A stretch of DNA of 46,206 bases, taken from Bacteroidales bacterium (GTDB taxonomy: Bacteria > Bacteroidota > Bacteroidia > Bacteroidales > CAIWKO01). Below, one piece after another: positions 26,512-35,464 of this stretch. How positions within the stretch are numbered: position 1 is the first letter of the stretch; the number at the start of each line of letters is the position of its first letter. Both the position numbers and the translations under genes were made by a program. The notes under the pieces are model-generated. The model was not told the origin of the DNA. It saw only the letters and a program-made list of their open reading frames with translations, and searched no databases. The stretch spans positions 1-46,206 of the forward strand of contig JALOBU010000023.1 of NCBI GenBank assembly GCA_023228145.1, read 5' to 3'.

Positions 26512-26553
26512 ATTCACTGTTAACTGTTCACTGTTCACTTCTAACTGTTCACT
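26512..26553. repeat. ACTGTTCACT-type short tandem repeats
   Basis: The stretch is built from variants of TTCACTG and TAACTG: ATTCACTG, TTAACTG, TTCACTG, TTCACTT, CTAACTG, TTCACTG. It abuts the stop codon of the vWA gene at 26555. It is a low-complexity decayed repeat with no visible hairpin function. Confidence 0.55.
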
Positions 26554-26554
26554 G

Positions 26555-28642
26555 CTAATAAGCTCCGTATCTTCTCCGCAGGAACCACTCCGCCGAAAGC
26601 AATAGAATAATCAAGGTGAGCACCCATATCATGTTCACTAAGTCACTGAAGCTTTTTCTGGAGTACGATATTGATTTCACATCCTCGCGTACTTTAAGCA
26701 ATTCGGGAATTCTGCTAAGTTGCCCGGGATAAAGCATTTTTCCGTTATTTTTTACCGACATGGAATACAGCATCTGGTGGTCGGCAATAAGGTTAAGAGC
26801 TTCCACATTGACAGGCACCACACTGAAAGCGCCTGATTTCTGCAAAAGTTCTCCTCCTACTTTCACCTGTGCATTGTAACGGTATTCTCCTAGTGGAAAC
26901 ACGCCTGCGTTCAGGTGATAGGCATGGGCTGTGCGGCTGAATGTGTATGGAAAAGATTTATTTTCGGAATTGATAATTGCTATTTTCACTTCGGGTTCGT
27001 TGATAAGCTCGTAGCTTTCGTTATATACTTCAGCATCAAACTCCACGGGCTCGTTTTCCATGAAACGGTTTTTGTTGTTAATCCGGAACCTGCCTTTATC
27101 CACTTTCACCGAAAGAAATTGTATCATTTTGTTGGTAAGCTCGTTGAAAGCATTGTGGTTCGCCGACTGCAGAAAGTTGTTCAGCCGCCAGCGCCAGATG
27201 CCTTCCCCGGAGATGATGCCTATTTTGGAGTCACCGGTATTGTTAAACATCAGCAAGGGCCTTTGTGTCTGCACACTGCCAATTTTCTGGTAAAACAGAA
27301 CATTGATAGCATTGCTTATGTTGTATTCACCAAAAGGCACCAGCAAAGCAGGATAATTTGCCGAAAGTTTTTTCAGCTCATCGGAAATGGTGAACAAAGC
27401 AAAATCGTTTGCCACAGAAGGCGCGGCTTCATCATATTTGTCGGTAGATTTCTTTATGTTCAGTCCTGTTTTCAATGAATTGAACATGGAAACATCACTT
27501 GAAGCACCAATAACAAACAATACCGGTACTTTCTGTTCGCTGATACCCTGCAGCAATGCCTGATGGTTTTTGCCTTTAAAAGGAATCTGGTGCAATATGA
27601 CCATATTGTATGCACTGACAGATTTGTTAAAATTATCGGCGATATACGCTTCCACCTGGTAAATATTGCTGTTTTCGATGCTCTGTTTGAGCGCAGCCAC
27701 ATCGGGATGGGGAGCGCCGGCCAGCAAAAGTATTTTTTCCCTGCCGTCAAGCACTTCCACATACACATCCTGCACATTGTTTATGATGCTTATTTCTCCG
27801 GGCAATGCCGAAATGCTGATGCGGTAGTGCTGAACCCCCGGCTGTTTCGACTCCAGCACCACCTGTGTGGTTTCGATATAGCGCTCACCGTTAATATCAA
27901 GGGTTTTACTGAACAATGTTTCGTTTCCTTTGCTGACAATTAGTGTAGCTTTCTGCCCGAAAAATTTATCGGCGGAAACAACAATTTCAAGAGGGAATTG
28001 GTTACCAAGGTAGCTGATGCGGTTATAGTTAACCCTTGAGATAATCATGTCTTTCTGGATGTTTGTATCTCCGAGAGCAACCGTATAAAAAGGGAATTTC
28101 ATTTCGTTGGCAAGATACAAGGGGTTGCTGCCTTTGTTATACAACCCGTCAGATGCAAGCACCACAGCGCCAATATTACGGTTGGCATAGCGCGCCTGAA
28201 CCTCATCGAACAGCTCTGCAAAATCCGTTTGTTTATCATTAAAATCAAATGTAGGTTTGTCTGTAACCTTGTCGCCGAACGAAAAAGTTTTCACCTCATA
28301 ATCGTCTTCAAGTTTCTCTATCAGTTTTTTCATCTCCTCTGGGTAATCCGTTCTCATTGCAGCAGAATCTTTATGAAATAACAGCGACTGTGAATTGTCC
28401 TGTGCAACGATTATCAAAGGTTTTTCGATAGTGCGCTTGCGTGTCATCACCAAAGGTGAGAGTAAAAGAAAGGATATCAGAAAAATAGCCAATGTGCGCA
28501 GTACAAAAAATATCCTGACCAGCGACTTTTTCCATTCATAGCGCTTTTCGCGGTAATAAAGCATAAAGGCATAAGCTAAGCCCAGCAATAGGCATAAAGG
28601 TAAGAGCCATAAGGAATATTCGGTGATAATCTTAAAGCTCAA
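26555..28642 (-). CDS. vWA-domain membrane protein with a GATase-like middle region
   Basis: A 695-residue inner-membrane protein. Two N-terminal membrane helices (about 10-30 and 43-66) precede a von Willebrand A-type domain whose MIDAS triad begins DNSQS (Asp82, Ser84, Ser86) and continues with 'VVLASDGLYNKGSNP'. The middle contains 'ILLLAGAPHPDVAALKQSIENSNIYQVEAYI', reminiscent of the glutamine-amidotransferase-like fold that accompanies vWA domains in this type of membrane protein. One membrane helix (about 669-687) closes the protein, leaving a basic tail. Function is not known to me; relatives are placed with Bat/aerotolerance-style proteins. It ends a tight minus-strand series starting at the DUF5063 gene. 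Confidence 0.75.
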   Translation of the reverse strand: MSFKIITEYSLWLLPLCLLLGLAYAFMLYYREKRYEWKKSLVRIFFVLRTLAIFLISFLLLSPLVMTRKRTIEKPLIIVAQDNSQSLLFHKDSAAMRTDYPEEMKKLIEKLEDDYEVKTFSFGDKVTDKPTFDFNDKQTDFAELFDEVQARYANRNIGAVVLASDGLYNKGSNPLYLANEMKFPFYTVALGDTNIQKDMIISRVNYNRISYLGNQFPLEIVVSADKFFGQKATLIVSKGNETLFSKTLDINGERYIETTQVVLESKQPGVQHYRISISALPGEISIINNVQDVYVEVLDGREKILLLAGAPHPDVAALKQSIENSNIYQVEAYIADNFNKSVSAYNMVILHQIPFKGKNHQALLQGISEQKVPVLFVIGASSDVSMFNSLKTGLNIKKSTDKYDEAAPSVANDFALFTISDELKKLSANYPALLVPFGEYNISNAINVLFYQKIGSVQTQRPLLMFNNTGDSKIGIISGEGIWRWRLNNFLQSANHNAFNELTNKMIQFLSVKVDKGRFRINNKNRFMENEPVEFDAEVYNESYELINEPEVKIAIINSENKSFPYTFSRTAHAYHLNAGVFPLGEYRYNAQVKVGGELLQKSGAFSVVPVNVEALNLIADHQMLYSMSVKNNGKMLYPGQLSRIPELLKVREDVKSISYSRKSFSDLVNMIWVLTLIILLLSAEWFLRRRYGAY

Positions 28643-28682
28643 AGTGTATTATTTTGTATTAATAAAAATCCTGACATAAATA

Positions 28683-29225
28683 TCACCCTCCGGTGCCCAC
28701 AAAATAATCTTCCTTTTCTGCAAATAAAATATTGAATGTTGTCAGGCTACCATAGATACGAGTGATGTATTGCTGCATGTCCACTTTTTCATGGTCGGAA
28801 AGTTTTGGGTGGCTGTTGATATTTTGTTCCAGCACACGAAGACGGTCACGAAGCATGACTATCTTATGAAAAAAGGCTTCTATGGGGATTTCTTTAGGTT
28901 TGAGGTCAGTGTTTCCGGGTTGCATAATCAGTTTTCCGCCTTCCCATTTCTCACCCATATCCACAACTTCCTGCAAAGTGCCGTATTTGTCAAGGAAATA
29001 TTTCAATATCTGCTCAAAGGCTTCGAGGTCAAGGGCAGCTACTTCGCTCCCGCCCTGCTCTTCGTTATATTCAAGCACTTCCAGCTCGCGGTTGCTTTTT
29101 GAAAATTCTATTTTCCCTCCGCGTGTAAAAATAATTTCATAATTAGAAATATTCACTTTGCTGACCACTCCTTCGCCATACTTTTCGTGGTCAACCCGTG
29201 TGCTCACCGTGAGTTCCTTTTCCAT
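28683..29225 (-). CDS. conserved protein with an N-terminal Tudor-like module
   Basis: A 180-residue soluble protein I do not recognise by name. Residues 8-45 ('STRVDHEKYGEGVVSKVNISNYEIIFTRGGKIEF') look like the small SH3/Tudor-like 'H-x-K/Y-G-x-G-V-V' module found at the C-terminus of UvrD-type helicases. The remainder is mostly helical and acidic, without catalytic signatures. Its start is only three bases beyond the stop of the GIN lipoprotein gene, and the vWA gene follows after 40 bases, so it is part of the recF operon. A nucleic-acid or RNA-polymerase-associated role would be a guess. Confidence 0.7.
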   Translation of the reverse strand: MEKELTVSTRVDHEKYGEGVVSKVNISNYEIIFTRGGKIEFSKSNRELEVLEYNEEQGGSEVAALDLEAFEQILKYFLDKYGTLQEVVDMGEKWEGGKLIMQPGNTDLKPKEIPIEAFFHKIVMLRDRLRVLEQNINSHPKLSDHEKVDMQQYITRIYGSLTTFNILFAEKEDYFVGTGG

Positions 29226-29228
29226 AAT

Positions 29229-29954
29229 TTAATTTTTAAAACCTTTTAAAACTGATGCCATGCCTGATTTCTCACATTTCATTTCGGGCTCTCCGAAGTA
29301 TCTGGTGTTGGACGCCCCTGATGCTTTAATGTCCAACTTTGTAATGATATGGAGCTGAACATCGGCAGTTCCCGACACTTCTGTATTGGCAACATCAACA
29401 ATCATTTCTGATGCATCAAAGCGGCATGCCCCGGAAATGGCAAAATCTGCTTTGGAAACCACGCCGCTCAGTATAGCCGCTGAGCCTCCCGTAAAAGATG
29501 CATCAAGTTCCACACAGTTCATCTCAGCTTTTACCGAAGATGCCCCAGAAATATTCAACTCTAACTTGTTGAATTGAAGTTTTTCATTGGCAACAAGGTC
29601 AACGGCTCCCGACAGCTCAATTTTTTCAAGTACTGCACAGGTAATGTAAATGTTTATTCCCTTCGTACTGAGCATGATTTTTTTAGCATCCACCTTAAGT
29701 TTGCCTTTCACAATTTTCGTCTCAATATGCTCCAAAAGATTTTCGTCGGTTTCTATTTCAATTTTCGTTGTGTTGCCTGACATCAAAAAAACTTTGAATG
29801 GCCCGCTGATTTGCAAAGATTTAAAATCTCCCGCTTCCCGTGATATTTTTTTTATTATTCCGTTTCCCTTTACGGGGTCGGAATTTATACAGGAAGCCAT
29901 ATTAAACAGCAGAGTGAAAATAAAGATACAAGAAACAAAAATATGTTTTTTCAT
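29229..29954 (-). CDS. head-GIN (DUF2807) domain lipoprotein
   Basis: A 241-residue lipoprotein; the signal ends at Cys22 ('NMASC'). The rest is a right-handed beta-helix-like repeat series of the DUF2807/GIN family: 'GDFKSLQISGPFKVFLMSGNTTKIEIETDENLLEHIETKIVKGKLKV', then short strands such as 'IELSGAVDLVA', 'LNISGASSVKA' and 'FAISGACRFDA', each with the S-G-A turn typical of this fold. Members are abundant in Bacteroidetes; their molecular function is not established to my knowledge. It sits seven bases downstream of the DciA-like gene in the recF operon. Confidence 0.85.
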   Translation of the reverse strand: MKKHIFVSCIFIFTLLFNMASCINSDPVKGNGIIKKISREAGDFKSLQISGPFKVFLMSGNTTKIEIETDENLLEHIETKIVKGKLKVDAKKIMLSTKGINIYITCAVLEKIELSGAVDLVANEKLQFNKLELNISGASSVKAEMNCVELDASFTGGSAAILSGVVSKADFAISGACRFDASEMIVDVANTEVSGTADVQLHIITKLDIKASGASNTRYFGEPEMKCEKSGMASVLKGFKN

Positions 29955-29961
29955 AGTGCAT

Positions 29962-30249
29962 TTATTTTAAAACAAGTTTGTCAATAACCGGTTTGTCAAA
30001 ATAGCTATTCAGACGTTCCACTATCATGGATTTTATCATATTCAGCTCGCTGCGCACCACAGAAGAATTTAACTCAACATACAGGGTGCGTTTGCTGACC
30101 CATAATCGTGTGGTATGCCCAGCTATGGCCTTGCCAACTGTTTCTTCCCACTTATCTGCAACATTATATCGGTTCAGTTTATCGCTGAAATTATACTCTT
30201 CGATTAGCTCCTTAATAATATCTTTCAATGGCCTTTCTCCGTATTTCAT
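29962..30249 (-). CDS. DciA-like (DUF721) protein
   Basis: A 95-residue DUF721 protein. DciA is the ancestral loader of the replicative helicase DnaB in bacteria without DnaC. Signs are 'RPLKDIIKELIEEYNFSDKLNRYNVADKWEETVGKAIAGHTTRLWVSKRTLYVELNSSVVRSELNMIKSMIVERLN', the KH-like fold of the family. The recF stop and this start overlap (TGATG), and recF next to a DUF721 gene is a widely conserved pairing. Assignment to replication loading is by family and context. Confidence 0.85.
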   Translation of the reverse strand: MKYGERPLKDIIKELIEEYNFSDKLNRYNVADKWEETVGKAIAGHTTRLWVSKRTLYVELNSSVVRSELNMIKSMIVERLNSYFDKPVIDKLVLK

Positions 30250-31361
30250 CAGAGTTCAATTTCGTTAGCGTTGTTGCCGGCGATAATGAACACTTTGCCC
30301 GGCGAATTGATTTTTTTTATGGTGTACACGATTCTTTCTTTTTGAGTGTCGGTGATAAAAACCTGTCCGAAATTATTTTCGGAGGTCAGCTGCACGATAT
30401 GTTCCACCCTCTCATCATCAAGTTTGTCAAAGATATCATCAAAGAGCAACACCGGTTTGTAGCCTTTGGCATTTTTGATATAGTCGAACTGGGCAAGTTT
30501 GATAGCAATGGTATATGATTTTTGCTGTCCCTGTGAGCCGAATTTCCGCAAAGGGTGCCCGCCTATAATAAAGTTCAGGTCATCTTTATGGATTCCTGCA
30601 GTGGTATAAAGAACGCTGCGGTCCTTTGACAGTGAGGCCGCCAACAGTTCGGTAAGAGGCGCATCGTTAAGCTGTGATTCGTATTTAAGCTTTACTTTTT
30701 CTTTATCGCCGCTGATAAGCTTATAATATCTGTTGAAATAAGGCTCAAAATCTCTGATAAAATTATCTCTTTTGCTGTGAATTTTCGTTCCCAGTGTAAC
30801 AAGCTGTGTATCCCATATTTCAAGGGCGTCGGCATCAAAGGAGCGGCTTTCAAAAAACAATTTAAGCAGTTTATTGCGCTGAAAAAGAGCTTTGTTATAG
30901 TTAATCAGGTCATCAAGATATATCCTGTCGAACTGGCTGATGAAACTGTCGAGAAAACGCCTTCTTTCGTCACTGCCGCTGTAAATCATATCAGAATCAT
31001 GCGGTGAAACTATCACAACGGGAAACAACCCGATATGGTCGGCCAGGCGGCTGTATTCCTTTTTGTTCAACTTCACAACCTTTTGGTGGCTGCGTTTCTG
31101 TGTTACAAGTACTGTTTCGGGTTGTGTATTCTGTTTTACCCAGCTGCCCTGTATGGTAAAAAATTCCTGGCCATGGCGGATATTCTGGGTGTCAATCACA
31201 TTAAAATAACTTTTACAAAATGACAAATAATGTATAGCATCAAGCAGATTGGTTTTCCCTACGCCATTATTTCCTACAAAGCAATTAATCTTCTCTGAAA
31301 AAAACAATTCCGTTTCTTGATAATTTTTAAAATTTTTAAGAGATAGTTTTTTCAGGTACAT
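30249..31361 (-). CDS. recF: DNA replication and repair protein RecF
   Basis: A 370-residue SMC-like ATPase, full length, which binds DNA gaps and with RecO and RecR directs RecA loading. Walker A is 'GNNGVGKTN' (about 30-38), the ABC signature is in 'KFGSQGQQKSYTIAIKLAQ', and Walker B with D-loop is 'KPVLLFDDIFDKLDDERV'. The N-terminal 'LSLKNFKNYQE' is the family opening. It overlaps the DciA-like gene by one base and begins five bases after the DUF5063 stop. Confidence 0.95.
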   Translation of the reverse strand: MYLKKLSLKNFKNYQETELFFSEKINCFVGNNGVGKTNLLDAIHYLSFCKSYFNVIDTQNIRHGQEFFTIQGSWVKQNTQPETVLVTQKRSHQKVVKLNKKEYSRLADHIGLFPVVIVSPHDSDMIYSGSDERRRFLDSFISQFDRIYLDDLINYNKALFQRNKLLKLFFESRSFDADALEIWDTQLVTLGTKIHSKRDNFIRDFEPYFNRYYKLISGDKEKVKLKYESQLNDAPLTELLAASLSKDRSVLYTTAGIHKDDLNFIIGGHPLRKFGSQGQQKSYTIAIKLAQFDYIKNAKGYKPVLLFDDIFDKLDDERVEHIVQLTSENNFGQVFITDTQKERIVYTIKKINSPGKVFIIAGNNANEIEL

Positions 31362-31366
31362 GATTT

Positions 31367-31921
31367 TCAGTTTGAAGAAAAGCCTATAAATAGATTCCCA
31401 GATTTTTTATTGTTTCCAAATATCATCTGGTGAATAGACTTGTGGGCGTTCAGTATTTTTAAGCCCCACTGGCTGCCGAAGTGCATGCGGCACGAATACA
31501 CTGCGTTTTCACGGGCAGTATGTGTGTTTTTCTGATACAATATTAAAAAATCTTTCAGGTCCTGGTAAATATCGGCAAGGTTTTCAGAGATGCTGAGACT
31601 GTCTGCTTCATCAGGATTGCCGGGTATTTCGCTATCCTCAAAGCGGTCGCATTTCCCAATTTTGTTTCGCAACAGGTTAAATATACGTTCCCAATCTTCC
31701 TGTGTTACATATCTTTCGGTAAGCTCTTTGTTGACCGGCTCTATATCCGGCAACATAGAGCCCTTAATATACACCAGCGGAAGCACACGCTGAAGGTAGG
31801 CAAAAATAAAAGCCACATCGTATTTTTCAATTTCTTCAAGAAACAAACACAATTCGTTAGCCACAGTAATAAATTCAAGGACATTTTTAGATTTTACCAT
31901 ATCCTCAGATTCTTTCTTCAT
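31367..31921 (-). CDS. DUF5063 domain protein
   Basis: A mostly helical protein of about 184 residues matching what I recall of DUF5063, a family often next to recF in Bacteroidetes. The conserved core includes 'FITVANELCLFLEEIEK', 'FLQRVLPLVYIKGSMLPD'-like helix, and 'SISENLADIYQDLKDFLILYQ' followed by 'FGSQWGLKILNAHKSIHQMIFG'. I chose the ATG at 31921; the frame also opens at 31945, eight residues earlier. It is the promoter-proximal gene of the six-gene minus-strand run. No function is known to me. Confidence 0.75.
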   Translation of the reverse strand: MKKESEDMVKSKNVLEFITVANELCLFLEEIEKYDVAFIFAYLQRVLPLVYIKGSMLPDIEPVNKELTERYVTQEDWERIFNLLRNKIGKCDRFEDSEIPGNPDEADSLSISENLADIYQDLKDFLILYQKNTHTARENAVYSCRMHFGSQWGLKILNAHKSIHQMIFGNNKKSGNLFIGFSSN

Positions 31922-32144
31922 AGAATAATTTTTACAATAATACAAAAAAATAAATTATGACTGTAAATTTGCTTTTTCAAAAAAAACACTTACATTTGTC
32001 TTTTAATCTCTTAAAAAAAGTAGTTTAAAAAATCTCAAACAATTTAGCACTGAAATAACGCAGAACCCTGCATTAATATTTTGTTGTTTCAGTGTCAGGA
32101 AAAATATTTTTTCTTTTTTTATTTTCTAAACCAACCACAGAGCT

Positions 32145-32597
32145 ATGGATAAAAAAGAACTGAAGAAGAAAATAGTTGCGGCCTGCCTTGAAATTCAGCA
32201 TACAACAGCACAACGTGCCACAGCAGAGATGGAAGAAGCATACCAAAACGCCACGGAATATGGTACGCCTGAAGATTGGTTCGACACATATAAAGCTGAT
32301 ATGCTGAACAAACGAAACATTTTCAGCAAACAGCTTCAGAAGATTCAGGAGGATATAAGAATTGTTGAACGAATTGACACCACTATTATTCATGAAAAAG
32401 CAGTATTTGGCTCCGTGATTATCACAGATAATCAAAAGCTGTTTATCGCTGTTGGAATTGGAAAAATTATTGTTAATAAAGAAGAATATTATTCCATATC
32501 ACCTTCCGTACCGCTTTTTCAGGCCATGAAGGGACTGAAAGCTGGCGACACTTTTGAGTTCAGAGGCAGTAAACAAAAAATTATTGACATTTTCTGA
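32145..32597 (+). CDS. GreA/GreB-like protein
   Basis: A 150-residue protein with a helical N-terminal half (residues 1-80, coiled-coil-like, 'KKELKKKIVAACLEIQHTTAQ' and later 'LNKRNIFSKQLQKIQEDIRIVERI') and a beta-rich C-terminal half ending 'SVPLFQAMKGLKAGDTFEFRGSKQKIIDIF'. The ending corresponds to 'SPLGRALLGKKVGDEV' of transcript-cleavage factors GreA and GreB, so this is a divergent Gre-like factor that may bind in the RNA polymerase secondary channel. Proteins of this kind are sometimes mislabelled 3-oxoacyl-ACP synthase; nothing here supports that. It converges with the acyltransferase gene, two bases between stops. Confidence 0.7.
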   Translation: MDKKELKKKIVAACLEIQHTTAQRATAEMEEAYQNATEYGTPEDWFDTYKADMLNKRNIFSKQLQKIQEDIRIVERIDTTIIHEKAVFGSVIITDNQKLFIAVGIGKIIVNKEEYYSISPSVPLFQAMKGLKAGDTFEFRGSKQKIIDIF

Positions 32598-32599
32598 TA

Positions 32600-33742
32600 T
32601 CAGTTGCCTTTTAATGCAAGCTGATTTTTCACAGGGTTTGCATACATAGCTAGGATAATATTTATCATCTCTTTTTCGGGATATTCGGCAGCTTCTTTTT
32701 TTACTTTTCCGGATATGTATTTAATAAATGCTTCCCGCTCACTGTCGGAATAAAGTTCCTTGTTACCGGTTTTACCGTTGAGAACATCGTATGCTATAAA
32801 ATTGGGTTTCCACAGCTTATATCCGCAGTGAATATTTCTATCTATGCATGAAGCTGCATTTTTGAGCCAATCGTTAATGCCGGCCGTTTTGTCATCAAAA
32901 GCACGTGAGTTTAACAAATTTCCGAAAGCAACATGCACATTGCCTTTGTATTCCAGTATTCCTTTTATCATGCTTTTATAATCCTCAGCGGGGGTTTTTA
33001 CAAAATCCATTTTATTATCCTTGTGGTATAATTCTATGGCTTTTAGCACATCACATGGGTCGTATTCGTATGAAAGGGCCACCGGGACTATGGGCAGATT
33101 AAAAAACACTTCCCTGAAATTTTTCTCATCGTGCATCACCAGCATTTTCAGCAGGCCATATTGTGTTTTGTCGTTGCCGTCTTTGGCCCTGCCCTGCCGC
33201 TGGGCAATCCATACCGATTCTTTTCTTTCATGGATGACATATGAAATATACGATGAAAGCAGCATGGAATATTCAAGCATCTGACGTGCCGGAAGGTTAC
33301 GCTTAACAATAAAACTTTTGTTGATTCTTACCAGGTTAGTAATCATGGGAGAAATCAAGAGGTTTCCACCTATGGCAATCTGTGAGGTAGCATGGCCGTG
33401 ACGAAAAAGCAAAAGGTTGATGAATGATGAATCCAACACGATGTCACGGTGGTTGGAAATAAAAAGATAGGGTGTGTGCTTGTTAAGCTTTTCTATGCCC
33501 GAGCACCCGAGGGTTTTCATGCTTCGGCTGATAACAACATCGAGCGCCCTGACAACAAAGTTTTTCTGAAACCCGGCAATGTCGTTTATTTTTTCCATCT
33601 CTTTGGTAAAAACCATCCTGTTGAACCCGGATAAGAGATAGCGGGCAAAAACAATAAATTCAGGGTCATTCACAAGATTTTGTATGGCAGCATTTACTTC
33701 CTCATCGTGATAGGGCCTTATTTCGTCGAAATGATTTTGCAT
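32600..33742 (-). CDS. PlsB/PlsC-like glycerolipid acyltransferase
   Basis: A 380-residue protein with the acyltransferase block 'YLFISNHRDIVLDSSFINLLLF' (about residues 92-113), then 'KSFIVKRNLPARQML' and 'ESVWIAQRQGRAKDGNDKTQYGLLKML'. This is the order of blocks I to III in glycerophosphate acyltransferases; the length and the 'HR' start of block I recall PlsB more than PlsC. It likely acylates glycerol-3-phosphate or lysophosphatidate at the membrane, though the spacing in block I is HX5D rather than HX4D. It is followed downstream (upstream in coordinates) by the convergent Gre-like gene and lies just after an outer-membrane-protein gene on the same strand. Confidence 0.78.
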   Translation of the reverse strand: MQNHFDEIRPYHDEEVNAAIQNLVNDPEFIVFARYLLSGFNRMVFTKEMEKINDIAGFQKNFVVRALDVVISRSMKTLGCSGIEKLNKHTPYLFISNHRDIVLDSSFINLLLFRHGHATSQIAIGGNLLISPMITNLVRINKSFIVKRNLPARQMLEYSMLLSSYISYVIHERKESVWIAQRQGRAKDGNDKTQYGLLKMLVMHDEKNFREVFFNLPIVPVALSYEYDPCDVLKAIELYHKDNKMDFVKTPAEDYKSMIKGILEYKGNVHVAFGNLLNSRAFDDKTAGINDWLKNAASCIDRNIHCGYKLWKPNFIAYDVLNGKTGNKELYSDSEREAFIKYISGKVKKEAAEYPEKEMINIILAMYANPVKNQLALKGN

Positions 33743-33762
33743 GCCGTTATGTTTTTTTTAGA

Positions 33763-34479
33763 TTAGTTTTTTTCTTCATCTTCCTCTTCAGGCAAACTGT
33801 TGTTTTTTTCAGGGCCGAAACCTCCGAAATAAACACCTATTGTAAGCTGCGGGGTGTTAAAACGAAACTCCTTATACCGGTCGAAGCTGATTCCAGTAAC
33901 AAAGCGGTATCCCAAGCCTATGTTTATTTTGAGCCATGATGTTGCTTTGATATCAAGTTCGACTTGAGGGGTAATAACAAACACTTTGTCATTTGTATAA
34001 TCCAAGCGATAATCAACATTATCAACATAAGAATTGTTCACAGAATCCGACAAATGTATATTTCCCCATCCAAATCGTGAACTTATCCCCAGATGCACTG
34101 TTTTTTTTGGAAAAAAAACGCCCCCGATCCAGACACCTGCATGACTGAAGTTGGTTCTGAGGGGTTTTCCCTTATAATATTCAGGCTTGCCATCTAAAAC
34201 ATATTCTGCCGGAATAACAAGGTCGTTGATTGAATGATATGTAACCAGTGTCAGACCGTAAGCACCGATAAAAAAATAATTATTGATCATCAAGGCTCCG
34301 CCTACTCCCAGAGATTCTGAAATGTTTTTCTTCAATATAGATGTTTCGCTCATTAAGCCGCCGAAACCGCTGATAAACACCTTAGGGTTTTTCAGTGTGT
34401 CCTGGTCAGTTTTAGCATCCTGAGCAATGAGAGCATTCCACAATATTAACAATATAAATAAGGGGAATATCTTTTTCAT
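33763..34479 (-). CDS. probable outer-membrane beta-barrel protein
   Basis: A 238-residue secreted protein, function not recognised. Residues 1-20 are a signal peptide ('FILLILWNALIAQ'). The mature part consists of alternating hydrophobic strands with glycine and aromatic residues ('SLGVGGALMINNYFFIGAYGLTLV', 'AGVWIGGVFFPKKTVHLGISSRFGWG', 'WLKINIGLGYRFVTGISF', 'LTIGVYFGGFG'), typical of an eight- to ten-stranded barrel. It ends in an unusual acidic tail (EEEDEEKN). It is 20 bases upstream of the acyltransferase gene and probably co-transcribed with it. Confidence 0.65.
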   Translation of the reverse strand: MKKIFPLFILLILWNALIAQDAKTDQDTLKNPKVFISGFGGLMSETSILKKNISESLGVGGALMINNYFFIGAYGLTLVTYHSINDLVIPAEYVLDGKPEYYKGKPLRTNFSHAGVWIGGVFFPKKTVHLGISSRFGWGNIHLSDSVNNSYVDNVDYRLDYTNDKVFVITPQVELDIKATSWLKINIGLGYRFVTGISFDRYKEFRFNTPQLTIGVYFGGFGPEKNNSLPEEEDEEKN

Positions 34480-34537
34480 GAGATATTTTTTTGCAAAATA
34501 ATAAAAAACTTCGATATAGAAATCCCTTAAAAGAGTT

Positions 34538-34545
34538 TATTTTTG
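34538..34545 (+). promoter_or_regulatory. candidate -7 box (TATTTTTG)
   Basis: TATTTTTG fits TAnnTTTG, 29 bases before the start of the plus-strand barrel gene at 34575, in the 95-base divergent spacer. Confidence 0.5.
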
Positions 34546-34574
34546 CATAGTGATATTAACGCTAAAATAATTCA

Positions 34575-35456
34575 ATGACTTTGATCAAACGTCTTTTCTT
34601 TCATTTAAGTATATGGTTATTCCTGTTGGCAAGTATCACTATTGCCCTTGCTCAGGAAAATAATGAAGAGGATATAAAACATCAGAACAGGGCATGGAGT
34701 TTTGGAATTAATGTGGGCGCTGGTTTCGCAAACAAATACCATGCGAATTTTTACAGCGGTGAAGAAGGCAACCAAAATGAAATATCCTATATTTTTTCAA
34801 ATAAATATTATAGAGACGAAATCTACCAGGTGCTCAACGATTCATTTGAAATTTACAGCATGCCCATTATGAGATACAAACCCACTTTTTGTGTCGGGAT
34901 GTATATCAAAAAAAATTTTACAACAAATTTCGGAGCTTTTATACAATTTAATTTTTCGAGGTTCACATCCGAGGGTTTCTTAACTCTGAAACTGGGCGCC
35001 ACACCACCCTCTCAAGCCTACCCCAATACCAAAGACTACCCCATATGGGGCAAGGAAGACCGCATCAACATTGATATAGGCGCCAGCGGGGAAATACCTT
35101 TTGCAGAAAAGATTTATGGGTTTCTTGAAGTAGGCTTTAATCTAAATAATACAAAAGTCAGGGAAAATAAGATTGCTATTGAAACACTGGAATATAGTAT
35201 AGTAAATGTCTATGGCGACCAGCCATATATTCCCAACACTCAGCTTCAGGAATACCCTGTTAGGCAGGGCGGCATAGGGTTGGGGGCTTTTCTCTCCCCG
35301 GGCATAAAATTCAGGTTTAATGAAAACATTGCCATTGACCTGCTGGGGAGCATTTACTGGGCAAAAATAAACCTAATGCATTACAATACTTTTCGCTTGC
35401 ATTATAATGTAATGCTGCGTTTTCTTTTCTCTTCGGAATTCATTAAATCCTATTAG
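34575..35456 (+). CDS. probable outer-membrane beta-barrel protein
   Basis: A 293-residue protein with a signal peptide ('LFLLASITIALAQ', to about residue 27). The mature sequence is strand-rich ('WSFGINVGAGFANKYHANFYSG', 'FTTNFGAFIQFNFSRF', 'IYGFLEVGFNLNNTK', 'GIGLGAFLSPGIKFRFNENIAIDLLGSIYWA') and finishes 'HYNVMLRFLFSSEFIKSY', consistent with a transmembrane barrel. No family was recognised. It diverges from another barrel-like gene and is followed after eight bases by the radical SAM gene. Confidence 0.65.
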   Translation: MTLIKRLFFHLSIWLFLLASITIALAQENNEEDIKHQNRAWSFGINVGAGFANKYHANFYSGEEGNQNEISYIFSNKYYRDEIYQVLNDSFEIYSMPIMRYKPTFCVGMYIKKNFTTNFGAFIQFNFSRFTSEGFLTLKLGATPPSQAYPNTKDYPIWGKEDRINIDIGASGEIPFAEKIYGFLEVGFNLNNTKVRENKIAIETLEYSIVNVYGDQPYIPNTQLQEYPVRQGGIGLGAFLSPGIKFRFNENIAIDLLGSIYWAKINLMHYNTFRLHYNVMLRFLFSSEFIKSY

Positions 35457-35464
35457 CAGCCCTG

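Noticed and set aside
32145..32597. Calling this protein a 3-oxoacyl-ACP synthase
   Set aside because: It is 150 residues without any thiolase-fold or catalytic Cys/His motifs; the C-terminal part resembles Gre factors.
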